NCBI GenBank assembly: GCA_933228675.1
Contig: OW121743.1
Coordinates: 83,142,759 to 83,206,758, forward strand
Origin: Stomorhina lunata
Taxonomy: Eukaryota; Arthropoda; Insecta; Diptera; Rhiniidae
Direction: 5' to 3'
DNA length: 64,000 nt
Shown here: piece after piece, positions 35,045 to 47,444 of the stretch
Layout: each line of letters begins with the position of its first letter
Position numbering within the stretch: position 1 is the stretch's first letter
Program-made: the position numbers and the translations under genes
The notes under the pieces: model-generated
Database searches by the model: none
Seen by the model: only the letters and a program-made list of their open reading frames with translations
Told to the model about the DNA's origin: nothing

Positions 35045-38000
35045 CATAAGAAATCGTAGGCAGGCCATACCACCAGAAGCCGATGACCTTTTGTAATTTT
35101 CGTAAATATCACGAATCTTAATGACAATAAGTATTGAAAGCATTTAATTGAAATTTGGTTGTTATATTTTTCGAAAGATTTTTTGGTATAACTATTTTTT
35201 AGATAGAAATATTTTTCTATTGAATTTTCAATAAAAACATTTTTTTTCCATAAAATTTTTTTCTATAGCAAAAATTTCGATACAAATTTTCTATAGACAA
35301 AATTTTGGTATAAATTTTCTATAGAAAAATATTTGATAAAAAAAATTTTTATAACAAATTTTGGTTATAAAAAATTTTTTATAACAAAAATTTTCTATAG
35401 AAAAATTTTTTATAACAAAAATTTTCTATAGAAAAATTTTTTATAAAAAATTTTCTATAGAAAAATTTTTTATAAAATATTTTCTATAGAAAAATTTTTT
35501 ATAACAAAAATTTTCTATAGAAAAATTTTTTATAACAAAAATTTTCTATAGAAAAATTTTTTATAACAAAAATTTTCTATAGAAAATTTTTTTATAACAA
35601 AAATTTTCTATAGAAAAATTTTGATAAAAAACTTTCAATAAAAATTTTTTGATAAAAAAAATTTTCTATAAAAAAATTTTTTATAAATAATTTTCTATAG
35701 AAAAATTTTTCATAAATAATTTTCTACAGAAAAATTTTTCATAAATAATTTTCTATAGAAAAATTTTTCATAAATAATTTTCTATAGAAAAATTTTCATA
35801 AATAATTTTCTATAGAAAAAATTTTCATAAATAATTTTCTATAGAAAAATTTTTCATAAATAATTTTCTATAGAAAAACTTTTGATAATAAATTTTTTAT
35901 AGAAAAATTTTTGAAAGAAATATTTTTCTATAGAAAAGTTTTGATAAAAAAATTTTCTATAGAAAAATTTTTGATAAAGAATTTTTTATAGAAAAATTTA
36001 TAATAAAAAAAATTTCTATGGAAATTTTTGATAAAAAAATATTCTATAGAAAACTTTTTGATACAAATATTTTCTATAGAAAAATATTTTACAAAATATT
36101 TTTTATAGAAAAATATTTGATAAAGAAATTTTCTATAGAAAAATTTTTGGTAAAAAAATGTCAATAGAAAAATTTTTCATAAAAAAAATTCTCTATAGAA
36201 AAATTTTTGATAAAAAAATTTTCTATAAAAATTAACAAATATTTTTCTATAAAAAAAAAAATCTACAGAAAAATTTTTTATAAAAGAATTTTCTAAATAA
36301 AATATTTGATAAAGAAATTTTCTATACAAAAATTTTTGACAATAAATTCTTGATAAATTTTCAATAGAAAAATTCTTGATAAAATTTTTTTTAATTATTT
36401 TTGATTACTTTTATTCGACATTTTTTTTAGTAATTTTTATAGAAAAATTTTTAAAATTTCTGTAAAAAGATTTTAAAAAAAAAAAAATTTTCTGTAGAAA
36501 AATTTTTGATAGAAAATAAAATTTATTCAGAAAAATTTTTGATATAAAGATTTTCTATAGAAACATTTTTGATAAATAATTTTGTATAGACAAATTTTTC
36601 TCTAGAAAAATTTTTGAAAAAAAATTGTTATGGACAATTTTTTGATGAAAAAAGTTTTGTAAAAAAAATTTTTGATGAAAAAAATTTTGTAAAAAAAATT
36701 TTTGATAAAAAAATTTCTATAGAAAAATTTTTGAAAAAAAATTTTTTATTAAAAAAAATTTCTAAAGAAAAATTTTTGATAAAAAAATTTTCTATAAAAA
36801 AATTTGCGATAAAAAAATTTACTATAAAAAAATTCGCGATAAAAGAATTTTCTATAGAAAAATTTTTGATAGCAAAATTTCCTATAGAAAAATTTTTGAT
36901 AAAAAAATTCTAGAAAAAAATATTTATACTAAAGAAAAATTTCTATAGAAAAATTTTAAATAAAAAAAGTTTCTATAGAAAAAGTTTAGATAAATAACTT
37001 TCTATAGAAAAAATTTTGATAGTAAAATTTTCTGTAGAGATTTTATTATCAAAAACTTTTCTGCAGACAATTTTATTATCAAATACTCTTGTATAGAAAA
37101 TTAAATAATATTCTATGGACAAAATTTTTGATACAAAAATTTTCTATAGAAAAATTTTTGATACAAAAATTTTCTATAGAAAAATTTTTGATGCAAAAAT
37201 TTTCTATAGAAAAATTTTTGATACAAACATTTTCTATAGAAAAATTTTTGATAAAAAAATTTTCTATAGAAAAATTTTTGATAAAAAAATTTTCTATTGA
37301 AAAATTTTTGATAAAAAAATTTTTTACCAAAAAAATTTTTATAGAAAAAATTTTAATAACAAAATTTTTTATAGAAAAAGTTTAGATAAATAATTTTCTA
37401 TAGAAAAGTTTTTGATAATAAAATTTTTTATAGAAATTTTATAATCAAAAACTTTTCTGCAGACAATTTTATTATAAAATACTCTTGTATAGAAAATTAA
37501 ATAATTTTCTATGGAAAAAATTTTGATACAAAAATTTTCTATCGAAAAATTTTTGATACAAAAATATTCTATAGAAAAATTTTTGATAAAATAATTTGCT
37601 ATTGAAAAATTTTTGATAAAAAAATTTTCTATAGAAAAATTTTTGATAAAAAAATTTTTTACCAAAAAAATTTTTATAGAAAAAATTTTAATAACAAAAT
37701 TTTTTATAGAAAAAGTTTAGATAAATAATTTTCTATAGAAAAGTTTTTGATAATAAAATTTTTTATAGAAATTTTATAATCAAAAACTTTTCTGCAGACA
37801 ATTTTATTATAAAATACTCTTGTATAGAAAATTAAATAATTTTCTATGGAAACATTTTTGATACAAAAATTTTCTATAGAAAAATTTTTGATAAAATAAT
37901 TTTCTATTGAAAAATTTTTGATAAAAAAATTTTCTATAGAAAAATTTTTTTATCAAAAATTTTCTATAAAAAATTTTTTACCAAAAAAATTTCTATAGAA

Positions 38001-38195
38001 CAATTTTGGATAAAAAATTTTCTATAGAAAAATTTTTGATAAATAAATTTACTATAGACAAATTTTTGATAAAAATATTAAAAAAAGTATTAGAAAACTT
38101 TTTGTGAACATCAGAATTGCACATTGAAAAATAACAATTTTAGTTAAAAGTATAAAAACTTTAACTCTGCCTACTTTAGTATTATTCTGTTCTCT
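35045..38195 (-). mobile_element. Composite satellite-bearing repeat, copy 3 (inverted)
   Basis: On the minus strand the left flank (38190-38110) reads GGCAGAGTTAAAG, TTTTTATACTTTTAACTAAA and TTCAATGTGCAATTCTGATG, closely matching 15937-15990. The array follows, and the right flank near 35160-35045 reads CATCGGCTTCTGGTGGTATG. The order of parts is the same as in the forward copies, which supports mobility of the whole unit. Confidence 0.68.
35185..38080. repeat. 29-31 bp CTATAG satellite array with several sub-blocks
   Basis: Sub-blocks with different spacers succeed one another: ATAAC (31 bp, 35390-35620), CATAAATAA (29 bp, 35690-35880), GATAAAAA (30 bp, 35930-37000) and GATAC (30 bp, 37120-37240). 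A larger unit of 334-396 bp recurs near 37085, 37481 and 37815, recognisable by ACTCTTGTATAGAAAATTAA. Confidence 0.93.
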
Positions 38196-38814
38196 TTATG
38201 CCGACCTCTGATCATAAGTTTTCTTTTAAAATAAAATCAAACAATTCCTTTCCATCTCTGCTTCGGATTATGTTACCCTTTAGTCTTTTCGTTTCCCTCT
38301 TCCATACATTGTAATTCTAACCATAAATATCTGTGACGTTAAATGTAGGCAATACTTAATCGTATGTAGAAATAACTGAATATAATTTAGTCAAATAGAT
38401 GTTAAAGAAGTAAACACTTTATTAGGCTTAAAACGAAGAAAGCATTTGAGCAAATAGACAAAAAACAAAAAAAATAGAAGTAAACTTACAAAATGATGGA
38501 AGAAAATAAAATAAAATCAAATCGCATTCATAATCTTCATAGATTTGAGAGAAACTTAAATAAAAACAATTTCGTCTAACAAAATTAGTGTAATATTAAG
38601 TTTTATATTTATTTATCGCAAATAAAAAGAAAATCAAGACAAAAAATAGAATAAAAATTGTAAACTAAGAATGAAGGTATTAAATGCAATTTATCGCAAA
38701 TTTATAAGGGATTTTAAATAAATAGATTTTGATTGAGAAAATTTGGCAGATTAACTTTGGGGTTTTTAGTTAAATTGTTATTAAAACTAAACAATTTAAA
38801 TAAAAGTCCAATTG
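38196..38814. other. Intergenic DNA, no gene seen
   Basis: AT-rich, A-tract-rich DNA. No gene was recognised. Confidence 0.4.
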
Positions 38815-39323
38815 AAAATTTTCTTTTGAAAAATTTTAATATAGAAAAGTTTAAATATCGTAAAATTTTATATAAGAACATTTTTTGATCAAAAAATTTT
38901 CAATAGAAAAATGTTCATACCAAAAACATTTTATAGCGATAAATTTTCCACAAAATTAATTCTACATAGAAAAATTTGTATAGAGAAAATTTTAACAGTA
39001 ACAAATTTTCTATCGATGAATTTTTGTATAAAAAAATCTTCTATAGACAAATTTTTGTATAAAGAAATTTTCTATAGAAAAATTTTTACATCGAAAAATT
39101 TTTTATAGAAAAATTTTTATATCGAAAAATTTTATACTGATAATTTTGATATTATAAAATTTTGTACAGAAAAATTTTTACATCGAAAAATTTATTTTCT
39201 GTATACAAATTTTTACAGCAAAAAATTTCCTATAGAAGTTTCAGTAGCGAAATATTTCCTATAGAAACATTTTTATATCGGATAATTTTTGCATCGAAAA
39301 ATTTTGTATAGAAAAATTTTTAC
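38815..39323. repeat. Diverged CTATAG satellite array, left part
   Basis: Units such as TTTTCTATAGAAAAATTTTT with ATATCG or ACATCG spacers. It is separated by a foldback MITE from the main array at 40030-42395, so the two were probably one array. Confidence 0.8.
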
Positions 39324-39976
39324 TCAAAAAGAAGTGTATTTGCATTTGATCCCAAACCTGTTACATTTATTTATTAATGTAACAGATCAATTTATTGATA
39401 AAAAGCCAAAAAATGTTTGCGGAGAAACCATTCCTCGACGCGTTTCGATGGTTGGTTAAGCCATCTCTTCAGGAGGATTATCCCCAATTTGCAAATACAC
39501 TTCTTTTTGAATAATATTTACATCCCGACTAATTTGTTATTTTTGGATAAAACTGCATGCATTCAGCTTATTTTTAAAATAAACTTGTTTATTTTAAAAC
39601 ATCTTACCCCCCCCCCCTTCTTCACAACATTCTGCAAATAGTAGCCGACGGCTACAGCAAGAATGTGGGAAGTGAAGGTAGATGAAAACTGAAAAATGTT
39701 TGTTTTTGTTCAGTCGATAATCTACGCTTTTACTTTTGGTTTATGAACATAATTCTTAATAGTTATGTTTGTAAATTTAGTAATAATGCGAGGTTTTCGA
39801 TCTGTCTAAATTGGGGATAATCCTCCTGAAGAGATGGCTTAACCAACCATCGAAACGCGTCGAGGAATTTGGTTTCTCCGCAAACATTTTTTGGCTTTTT
39901 ATCAATAAATTGATCTGTTACATTAATAAATAAATGTAACAGGTTTGGGATCAAATGCAAATACACTTCTTTTTGA
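39324..39976. mobile_element. Foldback MITE inside satellite array
   Basis: Inverted arms begin TCAAAAAGAAGTGTATTTGC and continue through GATCCCAAACCTGTTACA and GACGCGTTTCGATGGTTGGT to CTTCAGGAGGATTATCCCC. The right arm is the inverse, ending ATACACTTCTTTTTGA at 39976. The left arm is followed at about 39490-39555 by an extra copy of the sequence found outside the right end (CCCGACTAATTTGTTATTTT and ACTGCATGCATTCA), so the copy has been rearranged. A C-run (CCCCCCCCC) lies near 39607. Confidence 0.82.
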
Positions 39977-40029
39977 ATAATATTTATATCCCGACTAATT
40001 TGTTATTTTTTGATAAAACTGCATGCATT

Positions 40030-42395
40030 CAAAATTTTTATATCAAAAAGTTTTCTATAGAAAAATTTTTCTTCAAAAAATTTTTTATAGAAAAATTTTC
40101 GTATCAAAACGTTTTCTTAAAAAAAAAATTGTATTGAGAAATTTTCTACAGAAAAATTTTCTATAGAAAAATGTTTATGTCGAAAAATTTTTTATAGAGA
40201 AGTTTATTTTTAATATTAAAAAATTTAAATATCGAAATATTTTCTATAGAAAAATTTTTGTAGAGTTAAATTTTTTATAGAAAAGTTTTTATATCGAAAA
40301 ATTTCCCATAGAAAAATTTGTATCTAAAAATTTTGTATCAAAAAAATTCTATAGAAAAATTTTTATATCGACAATCTTCTATAGAAAAAATTTTTTATCG
40401 AGAAATGTTCTAAAGAAAAAGTTTTATATCGAAAAATTTTCTATGGAAAAAATTTTATATCGAAAGATTTTCTATAAAAACATTTTATATCGAAAATTTT
40501 TCTGTAGAGAATTTTTTTTGTTAATATCAAAAAATTTAAATATCGAAAAATTTTCTATAGACAAATTTTTTATAGAAAAATTTTTATATCAAAAATTTTC
40601 GATAGAAAAATTTTTATATTGAAAAATTTTCCATAGAAAAATTTTTATATCGAAAAATTTTCTATAAACAAATTTTTATAACCAAATTATTTTTTATAGA
40701 AACATTTTCATACCAAAAATTTTCTATAGAAAAATTTTTAAATTGAAAAAGTTTCTTTAGAAAAAAAATTTTCAATGCAAATTTTTATATCGAAAAATTT
40801 TCTATATAAAAATTTGTATATCGAAAACTTTTTCTGCAGACAAATTTTTACAGCAAAAAGTTTTCTATAGAAAAATTTGTACACCAAAAAATGTTTATAT
40901 CGAAAAATATTCTATAGAGAAATTTTTATAAGCAAATTTTCTGCAAAGAAATTTTTATATCGTCAATTTTTTATAAAAAAATTTTTTTATAGAAAAATTT
41001 TTATATCTAAAAATTTTTTATGGAAAAATTTTCTTATGTCAAAAAATTTTCTTTAGAAAAATTTTTATATCTAAAAAATTTCTTTAGAAAAATTTTTATA
41101 TCTAAAAAATTTCTTTAGAAAAATTTTTCTATAAAAAATTTTTGTATTGAAAAATTTTCTATAGAGAATTTTTTTGTTAAAATTAAAATTAAAAAATTTA
41201 AGTATTGAAAAATTTTCCATAGAAAAATTTTTATATCGAAAAATTTTCCATAGAAAAATTTTTATACCGAAAAATTTTCCATAGAAAAATTTTTATATTG
41301 AAAAATTTTCTAAAGACAAATTTTTATAACCAAATTATTTTTTATAGAAACATTTTCATACCAAAAATTTTCTATAGAAAAATTTAAAAATTGTAAAAGT
41401 TTCTTTAGAAAAATTTTCTATCAAAAAATTTTCTATGTAAATTTTTCCATCAAAAAATTTTCTATATAAAAATTTTTATATCGAAAACTTTTTCTGCAGA
41501 AAAATTTTTACAGCTACAAATTTTCTATATAAAAATTTGTATACTAAAAATATTCCTTGGAAAAATTTTTATATCGAAAAATATTCTATAGAGAAATTTT
41601 TATAAATAAGTTTTCTATAAGAAATGTTTATATCGGCAATTTCCTATAAAAAATTTTTGTATCGAAAAACTTTCTATAAAAAAATTTAAATATCTAAAAA
41701 TTTTCTATAGAAAAATGTTTATATCTAAAATTTTTTTATAGAAAAATTTACTTTCTTTAGAAAAATTTTTATATCGAAAAAATTTCTTTAGAAAAATTTT
41801 TATATTTATTGTAGAAAAATGTTTATATCGAAAAATTGTCTATAAAGAATTTGTATATCGACAAATTTCCTATAAAAAAATTTTTATAGGGAAAAACTTT
41901 TTATAGACAAATTTTTGGCAGAACAATTTTTGTATCAAAACATTTTCTATAGAAATATCTTTATATCGAAAATGTTTCTATAATTTTTATATCAGAATTC
42001 TTTGATAGAAAAATTTTTATATCGAAAAAATTTCTATAGAAAAATTTTTATATCAATATATTAAAAACTTTTTTATAGAATAATTTTTGTACCGAAAAAT
42101 TTTCTATAAAAAATTTTAGTATCTGAAAATTATGTGTAGAAAAATTTTCTTTAGAAAAATTTTCTATAGAAAATTTTAATATAGAAAACTTAGCTGTAGA
42201 AAAATTTTTATATCGAAAAATTTTTATAGAAATATTTTTATAGCAAAAAATGTTCTATAGAAAAATTTTAATATCGAAAATTTTTTATAGAAAAATTTTA
42301 ATGTCGAAAAGTTTTCTATAATATAATTTTTATATCGAAAAATTTCTATATTGAAAAATTTTGATATCAAAGAATTTTCTATGTTGTTATTTATT
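40030..42395. repeat. 31-bp CTATAG satellite array (ATATCG spacer)
   Basis: Units of about 31 bp join TTTTCTATAGAAAAATTTTT to ATATCGAAAAA, with many point changes. A larger block recurs: ACAAATTTTTATAACCAAAT followed by ATTTTTTATAGAAACATTTTC appears near 40670 and 41313. The register is poor, so long reading frames are absent. Confidence 0.92.
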
Positions 42396-42960
42396 TTTAT
42401 TGTTGTATTTTTATTGTTGTTTGATAAATTTTGATAGAAAATTTTATGGAACGACCGATATATCTGTTTTCATTAAACATCAATCAAACTTTAAGCAATT
42501 AAATTGTTTATTGATAACAAAATCTGTATGAAAAAAGCGTGACCGGCTCAGATTATAAAGTCAAACATATTCGTGTTTTTGTTTTTTTAATAATATAATT
42601 TATTTAAATAATCCAAAGATTTTTTTATTTAAAAGCAGATTTACATAAATACTTTCCGCACTGAACATATGTGATGATGATTGTCGTTTTTTGTTTTCTA
42701 TTTGATTATTTTAAATTGGTGATGAAAAAGCAATTTCTTTACCGCATATTTTCCGCAAATTCATTGTGTATTCAGAACTGATTACATTGTATATGAGAAA
42801 TATTTATATATATTATTTATATATATTATAATATAATTGATGATTAGAATAAATAATAAAAACAATTGTTTGCACTTAAATGAGATTTAATTAAAGACAT
42901 GCAATATTTTTGTTTTGTAGGCGTAGAAGAATTTGAGTTTTTAACTTGTTATGTGATACA
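42396..42960. other. Intergenic DNA, no gene seen
   Basis: No homology recognised. A TA-rich patch (TATATATTATTTATATA) lies near 42805. Confidence 0.4.
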
Positions 42961-42964
42961 ATAA

Positions 42965-43150
42965 TTGTACCCTTAACTACTATATAAATGGAAAGGGTAT
43001 ATTTGGTTTGTGCTGATGTTTGTAACGCATATAAATATTAGTTTTTTTCTCATCTTTACGCATACCGATCGACTTAGACTAACTTTCGTTGTCGATTTAA
43101 CGATATTAGGTCGACTAAGCCACAGGCTAGAAGTTGATGTTATTAACGTT
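42965..43150 (-). mobile_element. Fly repeat, 3'-end fragment (inverted, diverged)
   Basis: On the minus strand it reads GCGTTACAAACATCAGCACA followed by a diverged CCCTTTCC...GGGTA hairpin, the 3' end of the family at 25541-26330. Upstream parts such as CTAAGTCGATCGGTATGCG are recognisable only in outline. Confidence 0.5.
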
Positions 43151-43299
43151 CATGTTATTATTAAACATCGTCATGAATGTCTCCCGTTAAAGTTATTAAT
43201 AGGTATTTATATTTTTTAAATAATATTGTAATAAAAATGTTGCATTTGACACGTTTTAAAATGTAAAATGTTGTATTTTTATTATGAATTTAAAAAGTA

Positions 43300-43830
43300 A
43301 TACGAACAAGTTAGAAAAGTTTTAGACGGTCAAGCCCGACTATATAATACCCTTCACTGCTAAGCTCAAATATGAACTAACAATTTCTTAAGTCTCACTC
43401 ACATACACATGTAATATGCATGTAATTTCAAAATTTCGAGATTTAAGTATATTTATATCATTTCCGGCTGAGGGGTCAATTGTGGTTCAATTGTTACTAA
43501 ATTTTTAGTAAAGTTTTAGTAATAAAATGCAATTATCTTTAGATTTATAAGTTGTTTAGTACTTTTCTGGGCTGCATAATTAGATACAGTGATTTCGGCT
43601 ACCATAAGCAATATTGACCCTGAATATTTTTTAAATACAATTCAATTTGTGGCTGTTAAGGGTCAAAAACTCTATTTCGGTACGGAAGCCCTTTTGAAGG
43701 TACTCGAAATAGTTATATTATGTTGCCCAAAAAGTATAGAGATTATCTTTGGACCAAAATATGAGTTTGTGCCAAATTTCATTAACCGCTTTTATAGTTT
43801 GGGTCTAATTTTTGAGACATAGCTGAGTAA
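43300..43830 (+). mobile_element. Fly repeat, diverged copy
   Basis: The start is AGACGGTCAAGCCCGACTAT and ATACCCTTCACTGCTAAG. Further in are GGACCAAAATATGAGTTTGTG and GCCAAATTTCATTAA, which resemble words in the copy at 26450-26878. The 3' hairpin is absent. Confidence 0.5.
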
Positions 43831-43969
43831 GGAACCTTTTTTAAATTTGTTTTCTCTAAATGATGTATTTAGCTTCATAAAGTATTAATCGACCAAAAAC
43901 TCAATTTTTATGTTTTTGGTTGTTTAACACGTTTAAGAAATTAAGCATTTAATTAATGACAATACTAAC

Positions 43970-44115
43970 AAATATTAGGGTGGTTTTTTTGTATGAAAAA
44001 AAAATATTTTTTTAATTTCGAGTGCCGGTCGGATTGTTGTGCCATTTGCTGGGAAACAGTTAAAATTTAAGCCAAATCGGACACGTGGTGACCAGGCCCT
44101 TAATTTGAAAAATGC
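43970..44115. repeat. Possible TAGGGTGG-type dispersed repeat fragment
   Basis: TTAGGGTGGTTTTTTTG followed by GAGTGCCGGTCGGATTGTTG and AAATCGGACACGTGGTGACC resembles a common intergenic repeat of flies. Only one end is visible and no element class can be assigned. The next repeat begins immediately after it. Confidence 0.35.
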
Positions 44116-44126
44116 GTTTACAAGAA

Positions 44127-44900
44127 GAACAAGTAAGAAAGTGCTATAGTCGGTCAAGCCCGACCATACGATACCCTTCACCACTAAGGTCAAAGCTGTT
44201 CTTTTAGTGTATATTTGCTAAATTTTGCAAATCATACAAACATATTCTAAAAACTGTTACATTTAAGCTGTTTCCGCCATTTGGACTTATATGAGAGCTA
44301 GGGTCAAATGTGGACCGATTATCTCGACATTTGGCAAATTGATTACAGTTGTCATAAAAATTATGTATGCAAAAAAAATTCTCATTATGTTCGGATGAGC
44401 GTTTTAGTGAATTTTGTCTCATTTAGTGCGTTTTGAGAAAAGAGTTTGTATGGGAGCTATGGTCAAATGTGGACCGATTTCAAAGAAATTCAATACAGTG
44501 ATTTAAGTTTACATAAGTAGTATTTGTTTTAAATTTCATGAAAAGATATTGATTTTTGCGGCCAATATATCAATTCTGGGAAGTGGGACCTATGGGAGGT
44601 ACCATAAATGATAGACCGATTTTGACGAATTTTAATAGCCATGGTCCCATTAACAAAAAAATGATTTAATCAAATTATCTTTAGAATTGCGACCTTTAGT
44701 TTGATTACAAGGTTTACATGGGGGTCCAGCCAGCCAGCCAGACGGACGGACGGACGGACATCATTAAATCGACTCAGAAAGTGATTCTAAGCCTATTGGT
44801 ATACTAAAAGATGGGTCTAAGACAAATATTTCTATGCGTTACATACATCAGCACAAACTTATAATACCCTTTCCACCTATGGTGGTGAAGGGTATAAAAA
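44127..44900 (+). mobile_element. Dispersed fly repeat (Helentron/INE-like), full copy
   Basis: It starts AAGTAAGAAAGTGCTATAGT, CAAGCCCGACCATACGATAC. It has internal GGGTCAAATGTGGACCGATT and TATGGTCAAATGTGGACCGA blocks, then CAGCCAGCCAGACGGACGG and CATTAAATCGACTCAGAAAG. The terminal hairpin CCCTTTCCACCTATGGTGGTGAAGGG is followed by TATAAAAA. It is the best-preserved copy in the window. The paired blocks suggest internal duplication. No coding capacity. Confidence 0.65.
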
Positions 44901-45029
44901 TGGATATTTTTTCGGTTCTTGCTAAATTAAAGCTATATGAGACAACTTTTATAAAAAAGTGAGCATTGATTTGTAATATAGACCTAATAAGCTTTCTTCT
45001 AAAGCAGAGACCGTTAGTAACTGTTATAA

Positions 45030-45480
45030 CTTTTATCGTTAAAATCAGAAAATAAAAGTTATTTTTTGACTTTTATTTTTTCGAGCAGAAATAAAAGTTA
45101 TTTTTTGACTTTTATTTTTTCGATCAAAAATAATAGTCATTTTTGACTTTTATTTTTTCTAGCAAAAATGAAGTTTTTTCTTTTACTTTTATTTTTTTGA
45201 GCAAAAATAACAGGTTTTTTTACTTTTATTTTTTTGAGCAGAAATAAAAGCTATATTTGTTTAAATTCATAATAATTTCATTTTAGATATAAAATCAAAA
45301 AATAACTTTTATTAATGATTGAAATAGTAAAAGTTCAAAATTACTGTTATTTTTGCGCAAAGAAATAAAAGTAAAAAAATAGCTTTTATTTTGGCTTGAA
45401 AGATAAAAGTCTAAAATTACTGTTATTTTTGCTTGAAAAAATAAAAGTTAAAAAATAACAAAATTGTCGGGATGTAAATA
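45030..45480. repeat. AT-rich repeat with AATAAAAGTTATTTTT core
   Basis: Irregular units of about 39-47 bp alternate AAATAAAAGTTATTTTTTG and ACTTTTATTTTTTCGAGCA, which are near-inverse to each other, so the array is strongly self-complementary. It is interrupted by a foldback MITE and resumes at 45890-46015. Confidence 0.8.
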
Positions 45481-45485
45481 TTATT

Positions 45486-45883
45486 CAAAAAGAATGACTA
45501 TTCGAATTTAATCTCAAATCTGTTACATTTATTTATTAATGTAACAGACCAATTTATTGATAAAAAGCCAAAATTTGTTTTCGGAGAAACCAAATTCCTC
45601 GACGCGTTTCGATGGTTGTTTAGGATTTAGATAGATCGAAAACCTCGCATTATTACTAAATTTACAAACAAAACTTTTAAGAATTATGTTCATAAACCAT
45701 AAGTAAAAGCGTAGATCATCGACTGAAAAAAAACACAAACAATTTTTAGTTTTCATTTTCCTTCACTTCCTTCACTTGGTTTCTCCGCAAACATTTTTTG
45801 GCTTTTTATCAATAAATTGGTCAATTACATTAAGAAATAAATGTAACAGATTTGGGATCAAATGTGAATAGTCATTCTTTTTG
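45486..45883. mobile_element. Foldback MITE inside AT-rich repeat
   Basis: Ends are CAAAAAGAATGACTATTCG at the left and GAATAGTCATTCTTTTTG at the right. Inside each arm are TCTGTTACATTTATT-type sequence and GGAGAAACCAAATTCCTC or its partner. The same family occurs at 39324-39976. Confidence 0.82.
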
Positions 45884-45889
45884 GTTAAA

Positions 45890-46015
45890 AAATTACTTTT
45901 ATTTTTGCTCGAAAAAATAAAAGTTAAAAATAACTCTTATTTTTGCTCAACAAAATAAAAATAAAAAAATAACTGTTATTTTTATTCAAAAAAATAAAAA
46001 TTGGATTTTTAAAAA
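45890..46015. repeat. Continuation of AATAAAAGTTA repeat
   Basis: It carries the same AAAATAAAAGTTAAAAATAAC words as 45030-45480, on the far side of the MITE. Confidence 0.75.
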
Positions 46016-46621
46016 GTATTTTACGAAAATTTGGTCCAAAACTATGAAAATGGTATACTTGGTTTTATTCTACGATATTTCCTTGAGGTTCCTTTTTTTT
46101 AGTCGAAAATAACAGTTATTTTCGGTCCCTGTTGCAAAGTAAATGTCATATAAATCGCTTTAAAGATTTTTGAGTAACAAAGTTCTTTTCTGCGAATTTT
46201 ATTTAATTAACGACTACCAATTTACCAAAATAAATTGCTAGATTTCATTTTTGCTAATATTTGTTTTACTCATCTTGGACCTATGGGGAATAAAATTTTA
46301 AATTTTGCTAAAATTGGTTCGTATCTGCCTATTATCCTTGATAACGCAAAACTGAATTTTTTTGTTTATGTGACTTGCAAATGACCTTTTGATGTTTTTA
46401 AAAAAGTTTTTTAATAGAATTTTGGAAATTTGCAATTTGAACTCCACTGATTTATTACGAATGCGTAAGGTATAAAAACGGTAAAAATTGGGCTGATAGC
46501 TTATCCCTTATTCCCGTACCTGTGACTTAAAGTCAAACGATTTCGGGAAAAGTATTTTTTTTTGATAACTTTTAGAAAAAATTGTTTACTTTTTGAGCAG
46601 AAATATATTTACTGACGATAC
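46016..46621. other. Intergenic DNA, no gene seen
   Basis: No gene or repeat family was recognised. Confidence 0.4.
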
Positions 46622-46935
46622 GTAACATGTGAACCGCCGTGGTATAGCAGGTTAGTCATTCGCCTAGCATACCAGAGGTCCCAAGTACGTACCTGGCCAG
46701 ATTCACTTGAAAAAATAAATTTTCCAAAAAATAAACGGTTCACCTCATAACTCATCTTGTCACTGGTTATTGAGTATTAGGCTATGTAAAACCTTTCTAA
46801 CTGATGCATTTGCCGTTCGGAGCCGGAGTTTAAACTTAGGTCCCTTTCAATGAGTCTTAAAATAGAATCGGGTGCAGCTCATTGTCTGAGAGAAGTAGCC
46901 CTTGTTCCAGTTAGAATGTCGTGGGAATTATGTAT
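46622..46935 (+). mobile_element. tRNA-derived SINE, copy 2
   Basis: The head GAACCGCCGTGGTATAGCAG contains an intact A box (46640-46650). The B box region AGTACGTACC (about 46684) has lost the GTTCGAACC consensus, so pol III activity is doubtful. Body sequence (CTCATAACTCATCTTGTCAC, TGGTTATTGAGTATTAGG, TGCATTTGCCGTT, GAATCGGGTGCAGCTCAT) matches the copy at 28735-29042. Confidence 0.8.
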
Positions 46936-47444
46936 GTATACGTAACACCATAAAGATACAGTTTTACCAGAATTGGAAATGTTTAACCCTTGCGTTACCG
47001 GAATTAAAATCAATTTTTGTACAAATTTTTTCTTTTCAGGAATACTAAGCTATTGATAGGGCTTAAACAATATTTATTTTCCGAAGTATTCTAAAAATAT
47101 ATTAACCCTTTCTGACCAACAGGGACCAAAGTGACCCCAAAAAAGTATATATATATTTTTTTATTTCTATGTAATAGACAAAAAATGTGATTCTTCTTTA
47201 GATAAAAAACATATTATTTAACCCATTAACTCCCGGTTATGAACAAAATTATTATCTTATTTTATATGTACCCCTTAAAACGTTTATGCCAAAAAAAGAA
47301 GTTCTCTAAAATCACAAATACACAAATGGACCTGGGAGCCTTAAATTTCCAGTGTTAATGTTTCTCAAAAGTTTACAAAATAATACGACCGGTTGAAAAA
47401 AATGTGACTTTTAGATAGTTTTTAATTTTCGCGAAAAAAAACGC
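46936..47444. other. Intergenic DNA, no gene seen
   Basis: Three TTAACCC words (46983, 47103 and 47219) recall piggyBac-type ends, but all point the same way and no partner end was found. No gene was recognised. Confidence 0.4.

Noticed and set aside
46983..47225. TTAACCC words as piggyBac ends
   Set aside because: All three point in the same direction, no inverted partner ending GGGTTAA was found, and no transposase is present.
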